From positions 1 to 23,175 of the forward strand of contig JAGRBY010000039.1 of assembly GCA_020433835.1 (NCBI GenBank): a stretch of 23,175 nt of DNA, in the 5' to 3' direction. The number at the start of each line of letters is the position of its first letter. The stretch's first letter is position 1. Origin of the DNA: Anaerolineae bacterium. GTDB taxonomy: Bacteria; Chloroflexota; Anaerolineae; 4572-78; J111. Both the position numbers and the translations under genes were made by a program. Shown here one piece after another: positions 1 to 9,500 of the stretch. The notes beneath the pieces were generated by a model. The model saw only the letters and a list, made by a program, of their open reading frames with translations, was not told where the DNA came from and searched no databases.

Positions 1-2
1 TT

Positions 3-3000
3 CAATCTGCACTGCAATCAGGTGTTTCTTCTTATAGCGTTGAGCATCGAATTATTCGTAAAGATGGTCAGGAAAAGTTTATTGCCGGTACGGGCCATAT
101 CGACTTCTCAAAAGACGGTCAGCCAGTTAAATTGATAGGGGTTGCTCAAGATGTTACAGAGCAGAAGCGATCGGAGGTCATTTTAGCCAAACAGGCCCGA
201 GAGCTTGAAACTGTCGCTAAAATTGCCACAACGGTTTCAACAATATTTGAACCTCACCTTATGCTTCAAACGGTAGTGGATTTGGCTAAGGATAATTTTG
301 ACCTTGACCATGTCCAAATTTATCTGCTTAATGAAACCGGTGATCGATTAAGTCTATCTGCGGCTTCTGGTAATAGTGATCGGTCGAAACTTTCTAAGGA
401 CAAACCTATTTCATTTGATAATCCCCATTCTCTTGTAGCTCGCGTTGCCCGCGAACGGCAAGGAATTGCGGTTAGTACTAATGAAGCTGCTGCTGATAGT
501 GTTCAAATACAGTTGGCTACCATGGGATCAGAACTTGCTGTGCCAATTATGACGGGTGATCAGGTGCTTGGGGTCTTGGCCATGCAGTCTGCAAAGATAG
601 GCCAGTTTTCTAATGAGAATGTGCGCACCGAAATGACATTAGCTTCTCAAGTTGCTGTTGCTCTGCAAAATGCCCGTTCTTTTGCCAAATCTGAAGCTGC
701 TCTGCAAGAACTGAACGCTTTAACACGCCGCCTGACAAGAGAAGGCTGGGATGATTTTATGGATCATCGACCGGACTCTGAGTTGGGATACTTCTACAAC
801 CTGGACAAGATATCTCCTATTGAAACGCATGAAATAAGTGGAGATGAAGAAATAGCGTTTGATTACCCTCTTGTTACCCAGGGTGAAGTTATTGGGCAGC
901 TCGAACTCATTGATCCCCAACTGTTGAGTGAAGAGGCACTGGAGATTATTGAAACTGTTGCCGCACGCTTGAGTACGCATCTTGAAACCTTGCGGCTTTC
1001 AGAGCAAACTCAGCAAGCCCTAATGGAACAACAACAGGCTAGAGCACTTCTTGACAAGCGTGTTAGGGAGCTTAACTGTCTTAGCGATATTGGACGCAAA
1101 ATTGCCGAAGCGCCTTCTATCACGCAACTGCTTACCTGGATTGCTGACCGAATACCATCGGCGATGCAGTATCCGGAGCTGTGCCGGGTTGCGATACAGT
1201 ATCAAAATGATCTTTACGGTTATTCTGAAGCTGTTGAGATACCTTCACAAATTGTGAGCACATTAAGCGTGGGGGGAAAGATTAATGGCAAATTATATAT
1301 TGCTTATACACACAAACAAGATTTTTTGGATGAAGAGAGCACCCTGTTGGGAGGTATTGCTACCCGGGTTAGCAGTTATTTGGAAACCCGCTACTTGTTT
1401 GAGCAAACTCAGGTAGCTTTAGCTAGTACTGAAGCGCTTTATTTGGTTGGTCAAGTTATTAGTCGTTTAGACAGTGCTGAAACTATTATGCAAGATACAG
1501 CAACCGTTCTGGTCGACCAACTTGGTTATGAAAGTTCGGGGTTGGCTCTCATCAATGAAAAAGAGCAGATCCTTGAAGGGATTGCCGGATCTGGACAGGG
1601 TATGACCGAAGAAGTCATTAAGCAGCGGTATTCAACCAAAAAACAGTCATTAAATACCTTGATATCCCCCACATTAGACGGAAAGTCGATAATTATCAAT
1701 GATGTTACTAATGACGAGCGTGCTGCTGCCTTAGATAATCAGGTTAGAGTCCGTCTGGGACGAATGCTTCAAGTACCTATTGTAGTCCGTGGTAAAGTTA
1801 CCGGCATTATTGCAGCTAGTCGCTCACTGACAATGCCGGAGCTAAACGAACAAGATTTGAATTTGATAACAGCTATTGCTGAGCAAGTTTCAATTGGCTT
1901 ACGCAATATTAGAAATATCGAACAGACACAATCCGCTCTTGAAGAAGCTCGAGTTTTTCGACAGCTTGTTGAAGCATCTGGTCAGGGGATTGGCATGGCC
2001 ACCCTAGACGGCGATATCACCTATGTGAATTCTACGATGGCCCATATTCTCGATGAGCCCGATCGGCACGCTGTGCGTGGTAATAATTTCATGGAGTATT
2101 ACCCCAAAAATTATCGACAGTTAGTGATGGATACAGTTATTCCCTCTGTTATAGAGCAGGGCCAGTGGACCGGTGAAACACTCTTTAAATCGACTCAGGG
2201 AAAAGAAACCCCCGTTATCGAGAACCTGTTTCTTATACGCGATGAAGCGGGCAAGCCGCTTTATATTGCTGATGTCATTACCGATATTACGGAACGTAAA
2301 CATACAGAAGAAACCTTACGACGGACAGCCCAAGAAAATAGCCAACTTGTAACTGCTATCAACAGTGTAGCCATTGGTGTTACCATTAGCGATGCGACCA
2401 AACCCGATAACCCTTTGATCTTCATCAACCCGGCCTTTACGAGTATTACTGGGTATACATCTGAAGATGTTCTTGGTAAAAATTGCCGTTTTCTACAAGG
2501 AGCTGATACCGACCCTGAAGTTGTGGCAAAAATTCGACAATCTATTGAAGAGGAACGTTCGATAACAGTAGAGATGCTAAACTACCGCAAAGATGGAACT
2601 GCTTTTTGGAATGAGTTGAGTATTAACCCCATCTTTGATGAGCTAGGTAATCTTATTAACTTCGTTGGGATACAGTCTGACGTCACTTTACGTAAACAAG
2701 ACGACATCCAGCGAGAACAACTCCTTGTGGAAACACAGAAACTTTATAGAGAGCGTAGTCAGGCAGAACAAACGCTTCGTGAAAATGAGGAACGCCTGTC
2801 TGAGGCCTTGGAGTTATCTAAACTGGGTTACTGGGAATTTGATGTTGCTTCTCAGCTATTTACGTTCAACGATCCTTTTTACAGTATTTTCAAAACAACT
2901 GCTAAACAAGAAAATGGCTATATTATGTCGGCTGAACGGTACGCTCAAAAGTTTGTTTATTCTGATGATATGCACGTGGTTGGTGAGGGAATTCAAAAAT

Positions 3001-4235
3001 CCTTAGAAACTTCTGATCCTAATTATTCGGCTCAGCTTGAGCATCGGATGATACGTGCTGATGGAGAAATAGGCTATATCAACGTGCAGTTTAGTATTGA
3101 AAAAGATATCCATGGCAAAACTACCAAGATATTGGGTATCAATCAAGATATAACTGATCGCAAAGAAGCTGAAATTGAACGAGAACAACTTCTTAAAGAG
3201 CGTAGTCAGGCAGAACAAACGCTTCGTGAAAATGAGGAACGCTTGTCAGAGGCCTTGGAATTAGCTAAACTGGGTTATTGGGAATTTGATGTTGCTTCTC
3301 AATCATTTACATTTAACGATCCCTTTTACAGTATTTTTAGAACGACCGCTGAACAAGAAAATGGTTATATAATACCAGTCAGCCAATATACGCAGAAATT
3401 TGTTCACCCTGAAGATGTACATAAGATTGGTGAGGAAACCCAAAAAGCTATCGAGACTACAGACCCTAATTATTCGGCTCGACTTGAGCATCGGATAATT
3501 CGCGCTAATGGAGAAATAGGCTATATCAGTGTGCTGTTTAGGGCTGAAAAAGATAGTCTTGGACAAACTATAAAGACAGTAGGCATCAATCAAGATATAA
3601 CTGATCGCAAAGAATCTGAAATTGAACGAGAACGCCTCCTGCAAGAAGTTGAGGAAGCTTACCGACAATATGTTCGGGGCGAATGGGATAAATTTTTAGG
3701 AGATTATGGGCAAAATAGATTGAAAATCGAACATAATCAAAGCAATGTTGAATCCGCACAAATTTCAAAGGAAGCACTAAACGAAACGCAATATTGGGTA
3801 GCCCAATCTGGAAAAACCAAAGTTATTTCAGGGGCAGATGGAAACGGACACAGCCCAGAACCGGCTATAGTTGCCCCTATTTCACTACGCGGTGAAACCA
3901 TTGGTACCTTGAGCTTGCAGGATATTGATCCACATCGTCATTGGACTTCTGAGGAGATTGCGTTAGTTGAGACGGTTTCCGAACAGCTGGCGCTGACTAT
4001 TGAAAACTTACGTCTTTTTGAAGACACTCAAAAACAAGCAACAAGGGAGCAATTGACGCGTAAAATTACAGATAAAATGCGTTCCTCCCCTGATATTAAA
4101 ACAATTATTGAAACAGGGTTAACAGAGCTAGCCAATGTATTGAGGGTTCCTAGAACTTATGTGAAACTTGTTTCAGATAATACTTCTACAAGAGAAGCTG
4201 CTGATGATGCAGTAGACACCGCTAACTTTGAATAG
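3..4235 (+). CDS. Multi-domain PAS/GAF/LOV sensory protein without kinase domain (5' partial)
   Basis: Large soluble sensor, open to the left edge; the visible part is 1410 codons and the true start is upstream. A TTG at 132 is internal, because the codons before it encode the end of a PAS domain (EHRIIRKDG...VTEQKRSE). Numbering from position 3, domains in order are: PAS C-terminus (1-58), GAF (about 65-225), headless GAF (235-335), GAF (355-470), GAF (475-645), PAS (648-770), LOV-type PAS (about 780-900), two near-identical PAS modules (917-1065 and 1066-1214), headless GAF, and a helical tail. The LOV domain has the flavin motif GKNCRFLQG with Cys828, the NYRKDG strand and the terminal FVGIQSDVT, so it should bind flavin and sense blue light. 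No HisKA, HATPase, GGDEF or receiver is present, so it probably acts by partnering, plausibly with the kinase at 6540. It lies 18 nt before the next gene and is probably in the same operon. Confident on domains; partners are inferred. Confidence 0.9.
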   Translation, partial: QSALQSGVSSYSVEHRIIRKDGQEKFIAGTGHIDFSKDGQPVKLIGVAQDVTEQKRSEVILAKQARELETVAKIATTVSTIFEPHLMLQTVVDLAKDNFDLDHVQIYLLNETGDRLSLSAASGNSDRSKLSKDKPISFDNPHSLVARVARERQGIAVSTNEAAADSVQIQLATMGSELAVPIMTGDQVLGVLAMQSAKIGQFSNENVRTEMTLASQVAVALQNARSFAKSEAALQELNALTRRLTREGWDDFMDHRPDSELGYFYNLDKISPIETHEISGDEEIAFDYPLVTQGEVIGQLELIDPQLLSEEALEIIETVAARLSTHLETLRLSEQTQQALMEQQQARALLDKRVRELNCLSDIGRKIAEAPSITQLLTWIADRIPSAMQYPELCRVAIQYQNDLYGYSEAVEIPSQIVSTLSVGGKINGKLYIAYTHKQDFLDEESTLLGGIATRVSSYLETRYLFEQTQVALASTEALYLVGQVISRLDSAETIMQDTATVLVDQLGYESSGLALINEKEQILEGIAGSGQGMTEEVIKQRYSTKKQSLNTLISPTLDGKSIIINDVTNDERAAALDNQVRVRLGRMLQVPIVVRGKVTGIIAASRSLTMPELNEQDLNLITAIAEQVSIGLRNIRNIEQTQSALEEARVFRQLVEASGQGIGMATLDGDITYVNSTMAHILDEPDRHAVRGNNFMEYYPKNYRQLVMDTVIPSVIEQGQWTGETLFKSTQGKETPVIENLFLIRDEAGKPLYIADVITDITERKHTEETLRRTAQENSQLVTAINSVAIGVTISDATKPDNPLIFINPAFTSITGYTSEDVLGKNCRFLQGADTDPEVVAKIRQSIEEERSITVEMLNYRKDGTAFWNELSINPIFDELGNLINFVGIQSDVTLRKQDDIQREQLLVETQKLYRERSQAEQTLRENEERLSEALELSKLGYWEFDVASQLFTFNDPFYSIFKTTAKQENGYIMSAERYAQKFVYSDDMHVVGEGIQKSLETSDPNYSAQLEHRMIRADGEIGYINVQFSIEKDIHGKTTKILGINQDITDRKEAEIEREQLLKERSQAEQTLRENEERLSEALELAKLGYWEFDVASQSFTFNDPFYSIFRTTAEQENGYIIPVSQYTQKFVHPEDVHKIGEETQKAIETTDPNYSARLEHRIIRANGEIGYISVLFRAEKDSLGQTIKTVGINQDITDRKESEIERERLLQEVEEAYRQYVRGEWDKFLGDYGQNRLKIEHNQSNVESAQISKEALNETQYWVAQSGKTKVISGADGNGHSPEPAIVAPISLRGETIGTLSLQDIDPHRHWTSEEIALVETVSEQLALTIENLRLFEDTQKQATREQLTRKITDKMRSSPDIKTIIETGLTELANVLRVPRTYVKLVSDNTSTREAADDAVDTANFE
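2751..3644 (+). repeat. Tandem in-frame duplication of a PAS module (2 x 447 bp)
   Basis: Unit 1 is 2751-3197 and unit 2 is 3198-3644, at a constant offset of 447 bp (149 codons). Both start with the same coiled-coil linker (ERSQAEQTLRENEERLSEAL) and end with GINQDITDRKE followed by ERE. The DNA is nearly identical at both edges and more diverged in the middle of the PAS fold. The duplication keeps frame and adds one complete PAS plus linker, so the protein stays functional. The similarity at DNA level argues for a fairly recent duplication. Confidence 0.9.
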
Positions 4236-4253
4236 AATTTGTGAGAACAATTC

Positions 4254-6281
4254 ATGCCTGAAGAAAAAGTTGATGTTCAACCCAACGGTCACAAAGCCGC
4301 CTCAAAAGTAACTGGTGCTCATGCAACAATAGAGTCGCCTGAATTTGATACTGTAAATAAAAATATCCCTAAGGGATTAACCGTTAGACAAAAACTATTG
4401 GCGGTAGTTGGTATTATCGGTGTTACTCTGGGTGTTGTTGCCGTAACGGGTTACTTATCAGTTGACTCTCTAGCTCGTAAATTTGAAGTTTTGACTAAAG
4501 AGTCACTTGCGGAAGAGCGTTTTATTAGTCGACTTACAGAAGGCAGCCTGGCTTTACTTAATGAAACACGTGAATATTCAATTGAACCTAGTGAAGTGAC
4601 ATTGCAGCAAATAGCAAAAGCCAATAATGATCTTTTTGCGGCATTGAAAAGTTATGAGGCTTTGGATAATTCACAGCGTCAATTTGAAGGCCAACCACTG
4701 CCAGAAAGCCTATTGGAGCGGATTAGTAAAGACGTAGGTGAGTTACAGAGTAAATCTGAAGATGTTATTTTGTTGCTTGATGCGGGCAATTTTGATGATA
4801 AAGAATTAGAAGAAGCCTTTGAGGAACTGGAAGATGCCGAAATAAATTTGGATCTTCATTTAGAACAGGCCGAAGAGACACTGCAAACAGATGTAATCGA
4901 TACTGTAAGTGACGTTGGATACCAAATAGATCAAGCAAAGTTGTTGTTTATATTCTTGCCCTTGTTAGCTTTTTTCATATTCCTGGGTATTTTCTATTTT
5001 CTTAATCGATCAATCGTACATCGACTAACAGCGCTAGAAGCCGTTACACAGCGTATTGCAATAGGAGAATTAAATTTATCAGCAAATGTTGATAGCCGTG
5101 ATGAAGTTGGTAAATTGGCTTACGCTTTTAATATTATGACAAATAAGTTGCGAGATTTGCTCGGCCATTTGGAAGAAAAGGTTGCAGAGCGAACCTATCA
5201 GTTTGAAACAGTGGTTGAGGTCAGCCAAAAACTAAGTAGTATTTTAGATTTATCTGAGTTAATGCATGAAGTGGTCTATCTTACCAAAGAAACCTTTAAT
5301 TATTACCACGTTCATATCTATCTACTCGATGAGTGGGGTGAGACACTGGTTATGGTTGAGGGATATGGAGAAGCCGGCGCTGAGATGAAGAAACGAGGTC
5401 ACAGTATTTTACTGGCTGCTCCAAGAAGCTTGGTAGCGCGAGCCGCTCGTGAAGGAGATATTATTAGCATTGATAATGTGCGTCAAAACCCTAATTGGTT
5501 GCCTAACCCACTCTTACCAGAAACTCGCTCGGAAGCAGCGGTTCCTATTTATTTGGGAACTGAAATTGTAGGCGTCCTTGATGTACAAAGTGATAGTATT
5601 GCTGGTATTACTCCAGAGAGCCAAAGAATTTTAAGAGCACTTGCCAGCCAAGTGGCCACTGCTGTGGGGAACTCTCGTCTTTTTTCAAGAACCCAGGAAG
5701 CCTTAAAGCGAACAGAATATTTGCAAAGTTTATATACCGGCGAAGCCTGGCAAAAGCTGACGAAAAATACAAACTCAAATTTTCAAATCAGCCGATCAGG
5801 CGCGCTTCCACCGTTGCCGGAAGGTCTCACGCCAGAAGCAGAGGCGGCTCTTCAACAAAGGCAAACAATCAACTTAAAATTAGACAGTTCAAATGAGAAG
5901 AACAACGGCCAAGATAACGATGGGCCTTTGCAAGGAGCGGCCCACAACATAGCCACACCGCTTAAGCTTCGAAATCAAGTCATTGGCATCCTTGGTCTTC
6001 AAGATAACAATCCAAATAGACAATGGACAAGTGAAGAAATAGCACTTATTGAAGCCGTTTCGGAGCAAATGAGTTTAGCCCTTGAGAATGCTCGACTTTT
6101 TGAAGAAACGGGTCGTAGAGCTAGCCGGGAGCGGATTATTGCGGATGTTACACAACAAGTCTGGTCGGCAGATGAGATCGAAGCGGTAATGCAAACAGCT
6201 GTGGCCAAACTGGGTGAAAAATTACAAGCATCAGAAGTGATAATTCGTCTGGAGACGGGAGCCAATTCGGGCTCCCTCTAG
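4254..6281 (+). CDS. Membrane receptor: TM, helical extracytoplasmic sensor, TM, HAMP, GAF, headless GAF; no kinase
   Basis: 675 aa. A disordered N-terminus (1-45) is followed by TM1 (about 46-69), a roughly 160-residue all-helical, acidic extracytoplasmic region like the four-helix-bundle sensors of chemoreceptors, TM2 (about 229-250), HAMP (about 251-303), a coiled coil, GAF (about 316-465) and a headless GAF (about 480-605, motif TPLKLRNQVIGILGL...W(T)SEEIALIEAVSEQ). It ends in a helical tail that matches the tail of the upstream scaffold. There is no histidine kinase, cyclase, receiver or MCP signalling hairpin, so output must pass through a partner. The GAF domains resemble those of the kinase at 6540, which suggests hetero-oligomer formation with it (inference). 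The start ATG is 18 nt after the previous stop, and the ribosome site is weak (GAGAA). Domains are clear; function is unknown. Confidence 0.88.
   Translation: MPEEKVDVQPNGHKAASKVTGAHATIESPEFDTVNKNIPKGLTVRQKLLAVVGIIGVTLGVVAVTGYLSVDSLARKFEVLTKESLAEERFISRLTEGSLALLNETREYSIEPSEVTLQQIAKANNDLFAALKSYEALDNSQRQFEGQPLPESLLERISKDVGELQSKSEDVILLLDAGNFDDKELEEAFEELEDAEINLDLHLEQAEETLQTDVIDTVSDVGYQIDQAKLLFIFLPLLAFFIFLGIFYFLNRSIVHRLTALEAVTQRIAIGELNLSANVDSRDEVGKLAYAFNIMTNKLRDLLGHLEEKVAERTYQFETVVEVSQKLSSILDLSELMHEVVYLTKETFNYYHVHIYLLDEWGETLVMVEGYGEAGAEMKKRGHSILLAAPRSLVARAAREGDIISIDNVRQNPNWLPNPLLPETRSEAAVPIYLGTEIVGVLDVQSDSIAGITPESQRILRALASQVATAVGNSRLFSRTQEALKRTEYLQSLYTGEAWQKLTKNTNSNFQISRSGALPPLPEGLTPEAEAALQQRQTINLKLDSSNEKNNGQDNDGPLQGAAHNIATPLKLRNQVIGILGLQDNNPNRQWTSEEIALIEAVSEQMSLALENARLFEETGRRASRERIIADVTQQVWSADEIEAVMQTAVAKLGEKLQASEVIIRLETGANSGSL
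6257..6276 (+). other. Perfect 7-bp hairpin at the 3' end of the HAMP-GAF gene
   Basis: GGGAGCC (6257-6263), loop AATTCG, GGCTCCC (6270-6276). It sits inside the last codons and ends just before the TAG stop. No U-tract follows, so it is not a classical intrinsic terminator. It could slow readthrough or stabilise the upstream mRNA segment. Confidence 0.45.
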
Positions 6282-6307
6282 GATAGGCTCATAAGGAAAC
6301 ATGAGTG

Positions 6308-6547
6308 ATGGATAAATTAAAAGCATTGTTTAGACAATCAGAATTTCACGGGCTTTTGTTATTTATTAGTATATTACTGTTTGTGTACCCACTATTAATT
6401 GTTTTAAATAATGGAGGGACAACAGTCGTACTTCTTTCTTTCTTTTTTCCATGGGCAATTATTATCTTGCTGTTGTTTGCCATAAGCCGAAGTTATATAA
6501 CCGAAGAGAATGAAGATCAGGAAAATGGGGGGATAAGCGATGTTTAG
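6308..6547 (+). CDS. Small two-helix membrane protein, CbrX-like accessory of the symporter kinase
   Basis: 79 aa from ATG 6308; GTG 6305 is an alternative, and AAGGA at 6293-6297 could serve either. Two hydrophobic segments (about residues 15-35 and 41-61) are separated by a short NNGG turn, with a basic N-terminus and an acidic C-terminus (EENEDQE). The stop overlaps the start of the symporter kinase by 8 nt (ATGTTTAG), so translation is probably coupled. In Pseudomonas the SLC5-type kinase CbrA is preceded by a small coupled membrane ORF, CbrX, and sodium symporters often have small two-helix subunits. By size, topology and position this is the equivalent, although sequence homology cannot be tested here. 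Likely role: assembly or stability of the transporter-like domain. Confidence 0.75.
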   Translation: MDKLKALFRQSEFHGLLLFISILLFVYPLLIVLNNGGTTVVLLSFFFPWAIIILLLFAISRSYITEENEDQENGGISDV

Positions 6548-9500
6548 CTCTTGGCTAGTGCTCTCCCTTATTGGTTTATATGTGGGGCTTTTATTCATAG
6601 TCGCTTTGTGGATTGAGCGTGGATCACCTCAAGGTAGACGCTTTGCTGAAAATCCTTGGGTCTACTCCTTCGCTTTGGCTGTCTACTGTACCTCATGGAC
6701 CTTTTATGGGAGCGTAGGCAGTGCGGCTAGTTCTGGGATGCTATTTCTTACGATTTATTTGGGGCCAACCTTGGCCATCATTCTCTGGTGGTTTGGACTT
6801 CGCAAGTTAGTCCGGATAAAATCTACCCAGCGTATCACAAGTATCGCTGACTTTATCTCGGCTCGGTATGGCAAATCTCAACCTTTGGCAGCTATTGCAT
6901 CAATAATTGCCATTATTGGGGCCACACCTTATATTGCGCTTCAATTAAAAGCGATTTCGTCGACTTTTACTCTCATTACGAATCAAGGTACTGCATCAAC
7001 TATTTGGCTCAGCAACAACGTGGGGCCAATGGTTGTTATCCTGATGATAATTTTCACTATCCTCTTTGGCGTTAGACGTCTTGACCCTACTGAGCGACAC
7101 CAAGGTGTGGTGATGACGCTAGCCATAGAAAGCGTGGTTAAATTAATTGCTTTTCTGGCAGCAGGCATTTTTGTTACATTCTTCTTATACAATGGATTTG
7201 ACGATCTTATCAGTCAATTGTCGATTAGCCCTTTTAATGACATGGTTAGTCGCGGCGGTCAAGACATTTCTTCTTATTTGACCTGGATGAGTTATCTTAT
7301 CCTGGCGATGTCGGCTATTATGTTTCTGCCTCGTCAGTTTCATGTTGCTGTAATAGAGAATTCAAATGAGAAGAACATCCGTACTGCTATGTGGATCTTT
7401 CCCTTATATCTATTTCTGATCAATATTTTTGTTGTCCCCATTGCCGCTGGAGGGTTGTTACAAGGCTACTCGATACAAGAAGCTGATACTTTTGTGCTCA
7501 CCTTACCGCTGCACCACGGCCAACCTTGGCTGGCTTTGCTGGTCTTTATTGGGGGATTCTCCGCAGCTACAGGGATGGTTATTGTCAGTGCGATGACATT
7601 GGCGACTATGTTTACCAACCACCTCTTACTGCCCTTTATTGAGCAAGTCAGCAAACTAAGTTTTCTGCGTCAGTATCTTTTGCAAGCGCGGTGGCTGGCT
7701 GTGATAGCAATTTTGATTACCAGTTATCTATTCGAGCAAACAATTGGTGAGTCCTATACACTAGTTAATATGGGGATTATCTCTTTTGCTGCGGTGCTTC
7801 AGTTTGCCCCCAGTATCGTGGGGGGCCTCTATTGGCGGCGAGCTAATCAGAGCGGGGCAATTTTGGGACTGGTTAGTGGATTTTTGATTTGGTTTTATAC
7901 GCTGCTTCTCCCCTCTTTTATTAAAAGTGGTTGGTTCGCTACTACCTTACTAGAGGAAGGCCCTTGGGGCATTGCCCTTCTAAAACCTGAGCAGCTTTTG
8001 GGGCTAGTTGGGCTGGCCCCTGTGGCACATACAGTTTTTTGGACAATGCTATTCAACATAAGCTTATTTATTCTTTGTTCTCTTTATTTTGAGCAAACTG
8101 AGGAGGAAAAGCGGATAACAGATACCTTTGTCGATGCTCTGACAGTGACTACACGCTTTACATCTCATACAGTTGGAATACCTAATATTGATTTAGCTGG
8201 TAAGCTAAAAATAATCAGATCTCTTTTAAGTCAATATCTTATTAAGACAGAAGTGACCTCTATTATTGAGAAGTGTCTTAACACAACGGAACTTAAAGGA
8301 AAAACCAAAGTTACTATTGTTCAATTAGCTAATCTAAGTAGAGAAGTGGAAAAATATCTGGCTGGATCTATTGGGGCGGCTGCTGCGTATCAAAGTTTCC
8401 GACGAATTGAACTCTTTAGCCAGCAAGAGTCTGATTATCTATTAAAAACATATAATGAAGTCCTAGCCGACCTAAAAATATCACCTCAAGAATTGCGAGA
8501 GAGAATAAATTACTATCGAGAACGAGATACGTTGATAGCCGAGCAAGCCAAAATCTTAGAAAAAAGAATATCAGAGCGTACCCGTGTTTTTGACGTCAGT
8601 GCGAAAATAAGTCGCCAGTTGACCTCTATTTTGGAGCTTGGTGAATTGTTGCAGCTTTCGGTTGATCTGCTTCAGGCAGAATTTGATTATTACCATACAC
8701 ATATCTACTTAGTAGATGAAGAAACAGGAAACCTGGTGATAGCTGAAGGTACCGGTGAGGTGGCCAAAAAACTTAAGTCTAAAGGTCATTGGTTGGGAGA
8801 CGGGCAAGGCATTGTTGGTACAGTGGCCAGTACAAAGAGACCATTTAAGAGCAACGATGTTGATAATGTGCTGAATTTTATTCGTAACCCACTATTGCCG
8901 AATACGAAGTCAGAGTTGGCGGTGCCGTTGCTTAAAGGTAATCAGGTTTTGGGGGTGCTTGATATCCAAAGCGACGAATTAGGACGATTTTCTGATGAAG
9001 ATGTAACCATGATGCAATCTGTTGCCAACCAAATTGCTATCGCAGTTGATAATGCTCGTCTGTTAACCCAAATTCAAACAGCTCTACAGGAGGTCGAACG
9101 CCTTAATCGTCGTCTAACTCGTGACGGTTGGGATCAGGCTTTAGATCATGTCTCAGCCGTGGGCTATCAGTATAGTCAAGGATTAAGCACAGCGCTTACC
9201 CCAACCTCAGATGCCTGGATGGCTCCTATGAAAGAAGTTGTTGCTAAAAAAGCTTCGGTTAAGCAATCTCGTCCAGGTAACGGTCACCCGTCGGAAGTTG
9301 AGTTGGCAGTGCCATTGGTCTTAAGAAATGAGGTTATCGGTATGTTAGGGGTTAAGCGAGAAGAAACCTCAGATTGGGACGAGGAAGAAATATCGGCGGT
9401 TGAAGCTGTCGCCGATCAGGTATCAAGAGCCCTAGAAAATGCAAGATTGGCTAAAGAGCAGGAAAGAACAATTGAACAGCTTAAAGAAGTGGATCGTTTG

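Noticed and set aside
132..4235. Start of the first protein at TTG 132
   Set aside because: The codons from 3 to 131 encode the end of a PAS domain in the same frame, so the gene runs in from the left edge.
3..4235. Calling the first gene a histidine kinase
   Set aside because: No H-box, N-box or G-boxes anywhere in the visible 1410 residues, and the gene ends in a GAF-like tail.
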